Position numbers and translations under genes: made by a program
The notes under the pieces: generated by a model
Seen by the model: only the letters and a program-made list of their open reading frames with translations
Told to the model about the DNA's origin: nothing
Database searches by the model: none
In this document: positions 23,941 to 32,750 of the stretch, in pieces
Numbering within the stretch: the first letter of the stretch is position 1
Layout of the letters: each line of letters starts with the position of its first letter
Source: Pseudobdellovibrionaceae bacterium
Lineage (GTDB): Bacteria; Bdellovibrionota; Bdellovibrionia; Bdellovibrionales; Bdellovibrionaceae
Length of the DNA stretch: 64,000 nt
Reading direction: 5' to 3'
Assembly (NCBI GenBank): GCA_030158485.1
Contig: JAOASS010000004.1
Span: 1 to 64,000 of the forward strand

Positions 23941-25056
23941 ATGACAATTTTCAGAACCCTGTCTAAAATTAAGACGTTTTCAGCGGCTGCGCTGATTTCC
24001 ATTTTATTTTTATCTTCCGTTGGGCAAACGCAAAAACTCTGTTTGGATCAGCTCAGTGGCGTCAGTTCCGAATCCACTTCCCATTTTGTCATATCGAAAA
24101 AAGGTAGCATCAAAGTTTCTCCAAAAATTGGAGAACTTTTTATAGACACAGCAACAAGTCAATTGAACTCAACAACAGGCAACAGAACAGAACTTAAAAG
24201 AACTGTCTTAATAGAAAAACTGAGTCTTGCTTTGGAAAAACTCAGTCAAACTTTTCCACTCAAACCACGAGACACAATTAAAGCTGGCACTAAAAATGTG
24301 ACTGTCACTCAATACCTGAATATATTGAAGTTTGATTACAAAGGACAAGAGCTCAGCGTTAAAATTCGTTTTCGAAAATATGGAACTATGCGGACAGGTC
24401 TTCCTAATATTCCTGAAAATGTTCAATTTATTCCAGAGATGAAAGATGTTTCATTTCTGGAGTTCAAAATTGATCACCCCGATTTTGACAACTCCGTTTT
24501 GAAACCCAGAGGACTTCAGCTTGATTCTGATATTCAAATGATCGGAACTCCCCAATTCTTAGCTCAATTCGAGCAAATTCTTGAACGGGCTGTAGGTCGA
24601 AACTCAAAAAATATAGATTCAATTCAGACTATGACTAAAATGCAAAATCTTTTAAAATATTTGCATGAAGTTGGCGTACCACTTCAAAAAGATTCACGCA
24701 CTATTTATGAAAGAACTTCTTATGCCCTTCCTGCAAAAAATATTGAAACAAATGCAGAACATGAAATTCAAATTACGATCGATGAAGGTATTTTAATCTA
24801 CAGTTACCCTCATGATAAGACCATCGACGCTTATCAATCAGAAAAACCCCTGGCCGTTGTCGAGCTTAAAATTCCAGTGGAAATGATTGATAACCGCACA
24901 AAAAGCTTTAGCGATCAGTTTTTACAATTAGTTCCAGCACTTAAAAAAATACAAGCGTTCCTAGACGACCTCACTTCAGCCCAGGCTCCGGGGTTTGACA
25001 TGAACAAGGGAAAACAATCTCGTATTAAAACTATGCTAGAAAACAACGAAGAATAA
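23941..25056 (+). CDS. Exported protein of unknown function
   Basis: The 371-residue product has a signal sequence (FSAAALISILFLSSVGQT) and a mature part of mixed alpha/beta character. It includes repeated segments of the kind VSFLEFKIDHPDFDNSVLKPRG and AVVELKIPVEMID, but no motif that I can name. The style (long, soluble, few cysteines) suggests a periplasmic or secreted protein. AAAGGTTGAG upstream of the ATG can act as ribosome site. Neighbours are the amidase and a barrel protein, but gaps of about 100 bases suggest separate transcription. Confidence 0.65.
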   Translation: MTIFRTLSKIKTFSAAALISILFLSSVGQTQKLCLDQLSGVSSESTSHFVISKKGSIKVSPKIGELFIDTATSQLNSTTGNRTELKRTVLIEKLSLALEKLSQTFPLKPRDTIKAGTKNVTVTQYLNILKFDYKGQELSVKIRFRKYGTMRTGLPNIPENVQFIPEMKDVSFLEFKIDHPDFDNSVLKPRGLQLDSDIQMIGTPQFLAQFEQILERAVGRNSKNIDSIQTMTKMQNLLKYLHEVGVPLQKDSRTIYERTSYALPAKNIETNAEHEIQITIDEGILIYSYPHDKTIDAYQSEKPLAVVELKIPVEMIDNRTKSFSDQFLQLVPALKKIQAFLDDLTSAQAPGFDMNKGKQSRIKTMLENNEE

Positions 25057-25168
25057 GATTTTGCCCTAATACTGAGATCAGGATCAGACTTTCAGATAGT
25101 CTTCAAGGATTCCTCTTCCCACTCCGGACCTTTAACTTGTAATCTGGTTGTGGCGCAAAGGAGTGCTT

Positions 25169-25954
25169 ATGAAATTACTCAAAGTTTTAATGATTCTTAT
25201 TTTTCCACTTTCTGTTTTTGCAGAACCGGGGTTCACAGATATCAGTGAACAAGATTTAAAAGATATCACGGAAGGCATGGGCGCAAACTTTGTCCACAAT
25301 TCAATGCTAGGCGCTTCCAAAATGGGAACTCTTTTTGGTTTTCAAGTTGGACTTGTAGGGGCGCAAACCGATACTCCCAAGTTGCATACTCTGGCTAAAG
25401 AAGCAGGTGGCGAACTTAAAAACCTTTATAATGCTGGTATCATGGGAGCTGTTGGAATCCCCTTTGGAATCGCTTTCGAAGCGGTCGCCATGCCCACTTT
25501 TAAAAGTGATGATGCCTCCCTTCGCTCAACTTCGTTTGCTTTAAAGTGGAATATAAATGATGTGATTCCAGTTCTTCCCGTTAACTTAGCACTTCGCGGC
25601 GTTTCTTCAGATGCTCAATTTTCTTTCAGCCAGACTATTTCAAGCGTGCCTGTTAAAGTTAAAAACACAACATCAGTGACTGGCGTTCAACTTCTTTTTA
25701 GCCCACAATTGCCGATTGTTGAACCTTACATTGGAGTTGGAATGTTGAGCGCAAAAAATACACTTGAAATTGTTGGTACGGGAACATTTTTTAATGCCGC
25801 TTACAGCACTGCTCAAAAAGAATCAGAAACGGTTTCGGGCACTCAGATCCTCGCTGGTGTTGAAGTGAATTTACTTTTGCTTAAACTAGGTCTTGAATAT
25901 AGCAATGCTTTTGATAACTCACGCGTAGGTTTTAAGCTCGCTTTCGGTTTTTAA
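25169..25954 (+). CDS. Probable outer-membrane beta-barrel protein
   Basis: AAGGAG before the ATG at 25169 and the signal peptide (KLLKVLMILIFPLSVFA) set the start. The 261-residue product shows alternating strands (LFGFQVGLVGAQ, VNLALRGVSSDAQFSF, PYIGVGMLSA) and ends VGFKLAFGF, the C-terminal aromatic strand recognised by the Bam machinery. It resembles small barrels of the DUF6588 kind, without certainty. No enzyme motif is seen. Confidence 0.68.
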   Translation: MKLLKVLMILIFPLSVFAEPGFTDISEQDLKDITEGMGANFVHNSMLGASKMGTLFGFQVGLVGAQTDTPKLHTLAKEAGGELKNLYNAGIMGAVGIPFGIAFEAVAMPTFKSDDASLRSTSFALKWNINDVIPVLPVNLALRGVSSDAQFSFSQTISSVPVKVKNTTSVTGVQLLFSPQLPIVEPYIGVGMLSAKNTLEIVGTGTFFNAAYSTAQKESETVSGTQILAGVEVNLLLLKLGLEYSNAFDNSRVGFKLAFGF

Positions 25955-25999
25955 TTCTGATCTTTTACTTATTCGGGTCATTTCTGAAAAACTCACAGA

Positions 26000-26028
26000 T
26001 TGACCCCGTTAAATTCAAAGACTATGGT
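26000..26028 (+). promoter_or_regulatory. Promoter of rph, giving a leaderless start
   Basis: TTGACC (26000-26005) and TATGGT (26023-26028) are 17 bases apart, and the ATG at 26036 lies 7 bases further, where transcription would begin. No Shine-Dalgarno sequence precedes it. Confidence 0.5.
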
Positions 26029-26035
26029 CCATTTT

Positions 26036-26761
26036 ATGCGAACTGATGGACGACACTTCAATCAATTAAGAAATATTAAAATAACACCTCATGTTGCAGA
26101 ATATGCCGAAGGTTCTGCTCTCGTTGAATTTGGTAAAACCAAAGTTCTTTGCACAGCTAGCTATGAACCAAAAGCCCCTCAATGGCTTCAGGGATCTGGT
26201 GAAGGCTGGGTCACAGCTGAATACGGAATGCTTCCTCGAAGTACTCAACAAAGAATTAAGCGTGACAAAGCCGCTGGTAGTGGACGAACTCAAGAAATTT
26301 CGAGACTCATTGGACGCAGCCTTCGCGCCGCGATAGATCCAAAAGCAATAGGCGAAAGACAGATTATGATCGATTGCGATGTGATTCACGCTGATGGCGG
26401 AACTCGAACCGCTTCTGTGACAGGTGGATATGTTGCTTTAGCATTAGCTCTCAAAAAATTGTTAGACGTTGGTGAAATAAAATCTTTAGGTCTGACTCAT
26501 TACGTATCGGCAATCAGTGTTGGACTTCATAACGGACAAGCCTTGCTTGATTTGAATTATGATGAAGATTCTTCTATCGGAACTGATATGAATTTTGTTA
26601 TGACTCATAAGAATGAATTTGTTGAACTTCAAGGAACAGCTGAAGAATTACCCTTCACTAAAAATCAACTTCTCACGATGATGGAATACGCCGAATTAGG
26701 CTGCCGCGAACTTTTCAAAAAACAACAAGACATTATAGGTGCGTTTTACAAGTTACCTTGA
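26036..26761 (+). CDS. rph: Ribonuclease PH
   Basis: The 241-residue enzyme is a phosphorolytic 3'-5' exoribonuclease that trims tRNA 3' ends. It begins MRTDGRHFNQLRNIKI, the standard RNase PH terminus, which decides the start (earlier in-frame starts at 26000 and 26024 add non-family residues). Family segments are EYGMLPRSTQQR, the phosphate-binding GRTQEISRLIGRSLRAA, the catalytic region QIMIDCDVIHADGGTRTAS, and DLNYDEDSSIGTDMN. It is followed by rdgB 54 bases later, the usual pairing in many bacteria. Confidence 0.96.
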   Translation: MRTDGRHFNQLRNIKITPHVAEYAEGSALVEFGKTKVLCTASYEPKAPQWLQGSGEGWVTAEYGMLPRSTQQRIKRDKAAGSGRTQEISRLIGRSLRAAIDPKAIGERQIMIDCDVIHADGGTRTASVTGGYVALALALKKLLDVGEIKSLGLTHYVSAISVGLHNGQALLDLNYDEDSSIGTDMNFVMTHKNEFVELQGTAEELPFTKNQLLTMMEYAELGCRELFKKQQDIIGAFYKLP

Positions 26762-26815
26762 AAGTAACTTATAAGTTAAACACCCAGTCTTTTGACGAAT
26801 AGATAGGCTCAATTC

Positions 26816-27412
26816 ATGGAACTGTGGATCGCTTCAAGCAATACGGGCAAAATCAAAGAATTTCAAAATTTACTTTTTGATTTTCCCACCGTTCATGTAA
26901 GAACTCAAAATGAAATATCGGGCTTCACAACACGGGAAGAAAATGGAGACTCTTTTTTAGCCAATGCTCGAATCAAAGCAAAATCTTTAAGATCGATTAA
27001 AAACGAAGCTTGGGTTTTGGCTGACGATTCTGGCCTGGAAGTTTTAGGACTTGGCAACCTTCCCGGAATCCACTCGGCTCGCTATGCCGGCCCCAAAGCT
27101 CGAGACAGTGAAAATATCGCGAAACTTCTTAAAATGATGAAAATCAGAAACGTATCAGATCGTACTGCGCAATTTAAAGCGGCCCTTGTTGCGATTTCTC
27201 CGACTGGTGAAGAGTTCACTTTTGAAGGCCTTATGAAAGGTCTAATTTCGACTCAAGTTGTGGGAAATCATGGTTTTGGCTACGATCCGATTTTTATACC
27301 CGATGGCCAAAACCAAACTCTTGCAGAATTAGGACCTGGATATAAAAATCAAAAGAGTCACAGAGCCCTCGCTTTTAAACAATTTCTCGATATTTTAAAA
27401 GCTCAAGTTTGA
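26816..27412 (+). CDS. rdgB: Non-canonical purine NTP pyrophosphatase (RdgB/HAM1)
   Basis: The 198-residue enzyme hydrolyses dITP, ITP and XTP to monophosphates and so keeps deaminated purines out of nucleic acids. Family motifs are ASSNTGKIKEF at the N-terminus, ADDSGLEVLGLGNLPGIHSARYAG (catalytic aspartates), GNHGFGYDPIFIP and KSHRALAFKQF. The length is usual. It lies directly after rph and is probably co-transcribed. Confidence 0.95.
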   Translation: MELWIASSNTGKIKEFQNLLFDFPTVHVRTQNEISGFTTREENGDSFLANARIKAKSLRSIKNEAWVLADDSGLEVLGLGNLPGIHSARYAGPKARDSENIAKLLKMMKIRNVSDRTAQFKAALVAISPTGEEFTFEGLMKGLISTQVVGNHGFGYDPIFIPDGQNQTLAELGPGYKNQKSHRALAFKQFLDILKAQV

Positions 27413-27528
27413 TGCTGAATGTAGAGCTCCATCTCTATGTGCAGACCCGCCACAAAAAATAATTTTCTCTAGTCGACTTCTGATAATTTTGGTACACGTT
27501 TAAAAACCAAAATGCCGAGGCGGTTTCC

Positions 27529-28509
27529 ATGTCAAATACTCACGCCACATCTCATGATTTTGATCCCAGCAGTCTTAAACTTTTCACGGGCAATGCGAAT
27601 CCAGAACTGGCCCAAAAAGTGGCAGAATCAATAGGCATTCCTCTTGGGCATACTAAAATTAGTACTTTTGCTGATGGTGAAATTCAAATCGAAATTCACG
27701 AAAGCGTCCGCGGAAAAGACGTTTTTGTCATCCAAAGCACTTGCCCCCCAGTGAACCAAAATGCCATGGAACTTTTTATCATGCTGGATGCTCTTAAACG
27801 GGCTTCAGCAGCTTCCATTACGGCAGTGATTCCCTATTACGGATATGCGCGTCAAGATCGAAAAGTCGCACCTCGAGCCCCCATTTCAGCAAAACTTGTA
27901 GCGGATTTATTAGTTGCCGCCGGGGCCACCCGGGTCGTTTCAGTCGATTTACATGCAGCTCAGATTCAAGGATTTTTTAATGTCCCAGTTGATCACTTAT
28001 TCGCAACTCCAACTTTAGCACGCTACTGGCGTGAAAAATTTGGAACAGGTGATGAATTTGTAGCCGTGAGCCCTGATGCCGGGGGCGTTGAAAGAACTCG
28101 GGCTTTCGCAAAACGTATTGAAGCCTCCCTTGCCATTATCGATAAAAGACGAACTGGACCCAATGAAGCTAAAGCGCTGCATTTAATAGGTGATGTAAAA
28201 GACAAAACGGCCATCATCGTTGACGATATGATTGATACAGCAGGAACACTGACACAAGCTGTTGACACTCTTATCAAAAATGGGGCAAAACGAGTGTTCG
28301 CTGTGGCCAGCCACCCTGTTTTATCGGGGCCGGCTGTGGGGCGGTTGATAGAAAGTCGCATAGACAAAGTCTTAGTGACGGACTCAATACCACTCAGTGA
28401 AGCAGCGAAAAAAAGTGGTAAAATAGAAGTGATTTCAGTCGCACCCGTGTTGGCTGAAGCCATGAAAAGAATCCACGGAAATGACTCAGTCAGTTCGCTC
28501 TTTGATTGA
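27529..28509 (+). CDS. prs: Ribose-phosphate pyrophosphokinase
   Basis: The 326-residue enzyme makes PRPP from ribose 5-phosphate and ATP for nucleotide, histidine and NAD synthesis. It starts with LKLFTGNANPELAQKVAESIG and has the ATP-site motif PYYGYARQDRK, the divalent-cation motif SVDLHAAQIQGFF and the ribose-phosphate loop VDDMIDTAGTL. A ribosome site (GAGGCGG) precedes the ATG. It heads the conserved order prs-rplY-pth-ychF. The N-terminal extension before LKLFTG is about a dozen residues. Confidence 0.97.
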   Translation: MSNTHATSHDFDPSSLKLFTGNANPELAQKVAESIGIPLGHTKISTFADGEIQIEIHESVRGKDVFVIQSTCPPVNQNAMELFIMLDALKRASAASITAVIPYYGYARQDRKVAPRAPISAKLVADLLVAAGATRVVSVDLHAAQIQGFFNVPVDHLFATPTLARYWREKFGTGDEFVAVSPDAGGVERTRAFAKRIEASLAIIDKRRTGPNEAKALHLIGDVKDKTAIIVDDMIDTAGTLTQAVDTLIKNGAKRVFAVASHPVLSGPAVGRLIESRIDKVLVTDSIPLSEAAKKSGKIEVISVAPVLAEAMKRIHGNDSVSSLFD

Positions 28510-28569
28510 TATCATTTAAATAAAAATGAGAGCTTAACAGTAATAGGAAGTAGCCGGAGGTAATGGCCT

Positions 28570-29274
28570 ATGAAAAGTCGTATTGAATTAAACGTAGAAT
28601 CCAGAGAAACAGGAAAAGGCAATAGCCGAAACTTGCGAACTGAAAAGAAAGTGCCCGCTGTTGTGTACGGCGCTATCGAAAATGTGCATTTGCACGTGAG
28701 CGAAAAAGAAATTGTAAAATACAATGTTCGCGCTTTCGAAAATGCTCTTTTTACTTTGAAAAGTTCGAATGGAACAGCCAATGGTAAAGTGGTTTTGATG
28801 AAGCAAGTTGATGTTCATCCTTTAAGCCGCCGACCACTCCATGTTGATTTTTTCGCACTTGATCTCACTAAAACTGTACGAGTCAGCGTTGAAATTAAGC
28901 TTGAAGGTAAGCCTATCGGTCTTTCTGAGGGCGGATTGCTCAACGTCGTCAATCGTTCAATTGAAATTGAAGTTCTTCCAACTGATATTCCAGAAAATAT
29001 AACGGCTGATATTTCTCATTTAGGTCTTGGTGATGCACTTCACGTTTCCGATCTCAAAGTGCCAGAAAAAATTAAAGTCCTTTCTGCACCTGAAACAACT
29101 ATTGCAGTTGTGAATGTCCAAGAAGAAGAAGTTGTTGCAACTGTTGCCGCTGAAGCAGTTCCTGCTGCTGGTGCCGCTGCTCCCGCTGCCGCCGCTGGTG
29201 CAAAAGCTGGTGCCGCTGCTCCTGCCGCTGCTAAAGATGCCAAAGCAGCTGCTCCTGCAAAAGCGAAAAAGTAA
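28570..29274 (+). CDS. rplY: Large-subunit ribosomal protein bL25, Ctc/TL5 long form
   Basis: The 234-residue protein binds 5S rRNA. The N-terminal L25 domain (KSRIELNVESRETGKGNSRNLR, KKVPAVVYG) is followed by the TL5/Ctc beta domain (about 100-190). The C-terminal tail of about 35 residues is almost pure Ala/Lys/Pro/Gly (AAAPAAAAGAKAG), a low-complexity addition. GGAGG lies 9 bases before the ATG. It is followed by tandem hairpins and a terminator before pth. Confidence 0.95.
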   Translation: MKSRIELNVESRETGKGNSRNLRTEKKVPAVVYGAIENVHLHVSEKEIVKYNVRAFENALFTLKSSNGTANGKVVLMKQVDVHPLSRRPLHVDFFALDLTKTVRVSVEIKLEGKPIGLSEGGLLNVVNRSIEIEVLPTDIPENITADISHLGLGDALHVSDLKVPEKIKVLSAPETTIAVVNVQEEEVVATVAAEAVPAAGAAAPAAAAGAKAGAAAPAAAKDAKAAAPAKAKK

Positions 29275-29320
29275 AAATCAATTTTTGATGGGCCCAGAAA
29301 TGGGCCCCAAACGGGAGATC

Positions 29321-29354
29321 GCGGCTTGAATAAAAATCCAAGCCGCTTTTTTTT
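29321..29354 (+). terminator. Terminator after rplY, abutting the pth start
   Basis: GCGGCTTG (29321-29328) pairs with CAAGCCGC (29339-29346) and is followed by eight T bases ending 3 bases before the pth ATG. A second hairpin, GGGCCC (29290-29295) with GGGCCC (29302-29307), lies just upstream. Confidence 0.85.
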
Positions 29355-29357
29355 ACA

Positions 29358-29930
29358 ATGTGGTTAATTGTAGGTTTAGGAAATCCAGGAAAAAAGTATC
29401 AATTGAACCGACATAATATCGGTTTTCTTTGCATCGACTACTGGCTTGAATCTTTGGGCAACGCGAAGCCTAGTTGGAAAAAAGATCATAGTTCTGAAAA
29501 TCTCACATTTGAATTCGAGAATGAAAAAGTTTGTGTCGTAAAGCCACAAACTTTTATGAATCTTTCAGGTCAAGCTGTTCAGTCATTGATGGCTTTTTAT
29601 AAAATACCACTTCAAAACTTAATTGTGATTCACGATGAAATCGATCAGTCTTTTGGCATAATGAAAGTAAACAAGAATCGCGGACATGCAGGCCACAATG
29701 GAATTAGAAATATCACTCAAGTTCTTGGCAACATGGATTACGCAAGACTTCGTCTAGGGGTCGGACGCCCTCAGAATCCAGAATTCAGTGTAGCGGATTA
29801 TGTTTTGCAGAATTTTTCTGAAGATGAAATGCAAAAGATTCCAGACTTCTTAAGTAAAGGCTGCGATGCTCTTGAAATGATGATAAAAGAAGGCGTCGAC
29901 AAAGCATCGACTCTTTTTAACGGAAAGTAG
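29358..29930 (+). CDS. pth: Peptidyl-tRNA hydrolase
   Basis: The 190-residue enzyme releases tRNA from prematurely dropped peptidyl-tRNA. Its N-terminus MWLIVGLGNPGKKYQLNRHNIGF is canonical and contains the catalytic histidine (H20). KPQTFMNLSGQAV, VIHDEIDQSFG, and GHAGHNGIRNI are the other family motifs. The start codon follows the T-run of a terminator by 3 bases with no ribosome site, so expression may depend on read-through or on translational coupling. ychF starts 6 bases after its stop. Confidence 0.96.
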   Translation: MWLIVGLGNPGKKYQLNRHNIGFLCIDYWLESLGNAKPSWKKDHSSENLTFEFENEKVCVVKPQTFMNLSGQAVQSLMAFYKIPLQNLIVIHDEIDQSFGIMKVNKNRGHAGHNGIRNITQVLGNMDYARLRLGVGRPQNPEFSVADYVLQNFSEDEMQKIPDFLSKGCDALEMMIKEGVDKASTLFNGK

Positions 29931-29936
29931 GAACTT

Positions 29937-31043
29937 ATGGCTTTACAAGTTGGAATCGTCGGATTACCAAACGTTGGAAAAAGTACTTTATTTAATGCTC
30001 TCACTTCTTCTGCAAAAGCTGAAGCCGCTAACTACCCATTTTGCACAATTGATCCCAATGTTGGAATTGTGACTGTTCCAGATTTAAGGCTCGAAAAAAT
30101 TACTCAGTTTATTAAGCCGCAAAGTGTTGTTCCCACAACAATGGAGTTTGTTGATATTGCAGGAATTGTAAAAGGCGCAAGCCAAGGTGAAGGATTGGGA
30201 AATCAGTTTCTATCTCATATCAGACAAACTGATGCGATCGTTCACGTCGTGAGATGTTTTGATGATTCTAATATCATTCATGTATCGGGTTCTATTGACC
30301 CACTCAGAGACATGGAAATTATTAATACTGAACTCATGTTGGCTGATTTAGACTCTGTTGAAAAACGTTTTCAAAAAATTCACAAAACAGCAATCAATAG
30401 CACCGACAAAAAAGTAAAAGCTGAATACGAAGTTTTAAAAAAATTAAAAGAAACTTTAGGTGCTGGATTACCTGCAAGGTCTGCTCAATTTGACGAAGTT
30501 CTTGAAATGCCGACAGCAAAAGAATTACATTTGCTCACCATGAAACCTGTTTTGTATGCTTGCAATGTTTCAGATGTCGACTTTGCAGCCGGAGGCAACG
30601 AATGGGTTAGGTCCGTTGAAAAACGGGCTTTGGAAGAAGGTAACAAATGCATTATGATCTGCTCTGCTATGGAAGCTGAAATTTCACTTCTTCCACCCGA
30701 AGAGCGTCCAGAATTTTTAGCTGCAATGAATGCAACAGAACCCGGACTCAATCGACTCATCAGAGAAGCTTATAACTTATTAGGTCTTTATACTTATTTT
30801 ACAGCTGGTGTAAAAGAAGTCAGAGCTTGGACAATCCGCAAAGGATTTAAAGCACCTCAAGCAGCTGGTGTGATTCATACTGATTTTGAAAAGGGGTTTA
30901 TTCGCGCAGAAACTTATCACTGTGAAGACCTGTTCACTTTTAAAAGTGAACAGGCTGTTAAGGACTCTGGAAAATACCGTGTTGAAGGAAAAGATTATGC
31001 TGTTAAAGATGGAGACGTTCTTTTCTTCCGCTTCAACGTTTAG
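29937..31043 (+). CDS. ychF: Ribosome-binding GTPase/ATPase YchF (OLA1 family)
   Basis: The 368-residue protein has the Obg-related G domain: GLPNVGKSTLFNAL (G1), DIAGIVKGASQGEGLGN (G3) and KPVLYACNVSD in place of the usual NKxD, which explains the ATP preference known for the family. A coiled-coil insertion and the C-terminal TGS-like domain (LYTYFTAGVKEVRAWTIRKG ... DGDVLFFRFNV) are intact. It is in the standard pth-ychF order, with GGAACTT before the ATG. Confidence 0.96.
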   Translation: MALQVGIVGLPNVGKSTLFNALTSSAKAEAANYPFCTIDPNVGIVTVPDLRLEKITQFIKPQSVVPTTMEFVDIAGIVKGASQGEGLGNQFLSHIRQTDAIVHVVRCFDDSNIIHVSGSIDPLRDMEIINTELMLADLDSVEKRFQKIHKTAINSTDKKVKAEYEVLKKLKETLGAGLPARSAQFDEVLEMPTAKELHLLTMKPVLYACNVSDVDFAAGGNEWVRSVEKRALEEGNKCIMICSAMEAEISLLPPEERPEFLAAMNATEPGLNRLIREAYNLLGLYTYFTAGVKEVRAWTIRKGFKAPQAAGVIHTDFEKGFIRAETYHCEDLFTFKSEQAVKDSGKYRVEGKDYAVKDGDVLFFRFNV

Positions 31044-31116
31044 AAATTCTAGATATGGGCTTAAGTCGAGTCTGTCCAGATTTGAAATCTAAAGAGACGC
31101 AAGTTAGCCTAAGTGC

Positions 31117-31869
31117 ATGCCTGTTCTAGATCTTGAAAACAAAAGAGTTTTTCTTATTGCTTCGCAAAATCAAACTCTTGTCACTGCACTTTCATCAAAA
31201 ATAAATCAGCACATTGCCGACTCGACAATTTTTACGAGCAGAGATGGCAGTGATGTTTTATTTAAAATAGATAATGCTCCACCGCACATACTTATTTTAG
31301 ACAAAGAGTTACCTAAAATTGATAGCGTTGAAGTCGCGCAAAGACTTGTCACGCAGGATAAGTACCCACAAATCTCAATCATTATGATCAGCCACATTCC
31401 AGATACAGAACGCTTCGTTGATGAAGTTGTAACTGGAAAAATTCAATACTTAACTGATATTGATGACGATATAAAATTTCAGCAAATGATCGCAAGAGGC
31501 CTTAATCGACTGGCGGACTCACAAAATCTAGGCTACAAAATTCTTTTTTTAGTGAAAGGTGATACTCTTTTCAAAGAAGGAGAATTAGGAAAGTCTGCTT
31601 ATATTGTTAAGTCCGGCGAAATGAAAGCGACTAAAAAACAAAATGATCAGATCACTATTATTGGTAAAATTCAGCCCGGAGAATTTGTAGGTGAAATGTC
31701 CCATATTAACAATGAGCCTCGATTTGCGACTGTTATTGCTTCTCATGACTGTGAACTGATAGAAATCCCCTTTGGCGTTCTTGATTTCGTACTCTTCACG
31801 AAGCCTGCCTGGGCAAAAGCTCTTGTTATGACTTTATCAAAACGCTTACGAAACGCTTTTAAACAATAG
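31117..31869 (+). CDS. Pseudo-receiver plus cyclic-nucleotide-binding domain protein
   Basis: The 250-residue protein has an N-terminal receiver-like domain (about 9-130). Its acceptor aspartate may be D62 (ILILDKELP), but the paired acidic residues of strand 1 and the strand-5 lysine are absent, so it is probably not a normal phosphoacceptor. Residues about 140-245 are a cyclic-nucleotide-binding domain: LVKGDTLFKEGELGKSAYIVKSG, and the phosphate cassette GEFVGEMSHINNEPRFATV with its glutamate and arginine. There is no DNA-binding output domain. It may relay cAMP or a cyclic dinucleotide signal to a partner. Confidence 0.8.
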   Translation: MPVLDLENKRVFLIASQNQTLVTALSSKINQHIADSTIFTSRDGSDVLFKIDNAPPHILILDKELPKIDSVEVAQRLVTQDKYPQISIIMISHIPDTERFVDEVVTGKIQYLTDIDDDIKFQQMIARGLNRLADSQNLGYKILFLVKGDTLFKEGELGKSAYIVKSGEMKATKKQNDQITIIGKIQPGEFVGEMSHINNEPRFATVIASHDCELIEIPFGVLDFVLFTKPAWAKALVMTLSKRLRNAFKQ

Positions 31870-31877
31870 TCACTTTT

Positions 31878-32750
31878 TCAAATAACAATTTCTAATTTTG
31901 GAAACTCGATCCAATCTTCATATTCTGGGAAGTCCGCAGGTCTTTTTTCTGTCTGTTTTGTATATTTTAAATATAAAGTGTAAGCGCAAATAAAAGCATC
32001 AAATGCATGTACACTCTGAATCATCGTATTCACATCATCTTTATATAAAAATACAACGTCATGTTCCTGTAATGAAATTAAAATTTGCTTTCGACAAGCT
32101 TCACCAACCGCTGACTTTCGATATGATCGCAGATCACTTTTTTTGATATTTAAAACCCGCCCGATTCGCCAAACACTTAATGGTGGAAAAATTTCCCTCC
32201 AGTCACATTTCGTACGACGTTTCAAATAAGAAGCTCGCGCTAACAGCGGTGCAGAATTAGCACCCATAGCATGAGATATTTGGAATGGTTCTTCAAGTTC
32301 AGTCAAAAGATAGTTTTCAACACATCTTTGAGTATAGGGAGTAAAGATTTTAGTCGGTTTTTTCTTTTGTTTTGTTTTTCGATAATGTTCCCAAAACCAC
32401 TTAATATGGGGTCTCTCACAAACTTCATATCCACCACATGCCACTTCACACTGAAAACAGGGAGGCGGAGTCCAAGAGTTATCTACCCCGATATACTCAA
32501 TGGTAGATTCATACTGCAAAAGAAGATCTATGATTTTAGCATCTGCCGAAAGATTTTCTTCTTGTTTAAGCGAATAAAACAGCCGACTTAAAAAAACTTT
32601 TTTTTGTTCAGGGTAATATTCAATTAAGGCAAGGCTCGCCTTATCTGTTTTTCCCCCAGACAAACTAAGACCTAAAAACTTTTTTGCAGAGGATCTGTCA
32701 GCATGTTGACGGGCTGCGCGCTCATGACTTGAAATCCGGCTTTTTGACAT
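31878..32750 (-). CDS. DUF429-like protein with a cysteine cluster
   Basis: The 290-residue protein starts FLGLSLSGGKTDKASLALIE and contains IGVDNSW (D90), the pattern of DUF429 proteins, which have an RNase H-like fold and are predicted nucleases. Right after it comes C98-x2-C101-x3-C105-x5-C111, a potential metal site. The C-terminus has VHAFDAFICAYTLYL, matching the DUF429 end with its conserved aspartate. The ATG at 32750 has AGGTGG 8 bases upstream and overlaps the kinase gene by 79 bases. It is the last gene of the leftward run. Function unknown. Confidence 0.6.
   Translation of the reverse strand: MSKSRISSHERAARQHADRSSAKKFLGLSLSGGKTDKASLALIEYYPEQKKVFLSRLFYSLKQEENLSADAKIIDLLLQYESTIEYIGVDNSWTPPPCFQCEVACGGYEVCERPHIKWFWEHYRKTKQKKKPTKIFTPYTQRCVENYLLTELEEPFQISHAMGANSAPLLARASYLKRRTKCDWREIFPPLSVWRIGRVLNIKKSDLRSYRKSAVGEACRKQILISLQEHDVVFLYKDDVNTMIQSVHAFDAFICAYTLYLKYTKQTEKRPADFPEYEDWIEFPKLEIVI

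Noticed and set aside
29040-29329. Ala- and Leu-rich frames at the end of rplY
   Set aside because: They are shadows of the low-complexity Ala/Lys/Pro tail of bL25.
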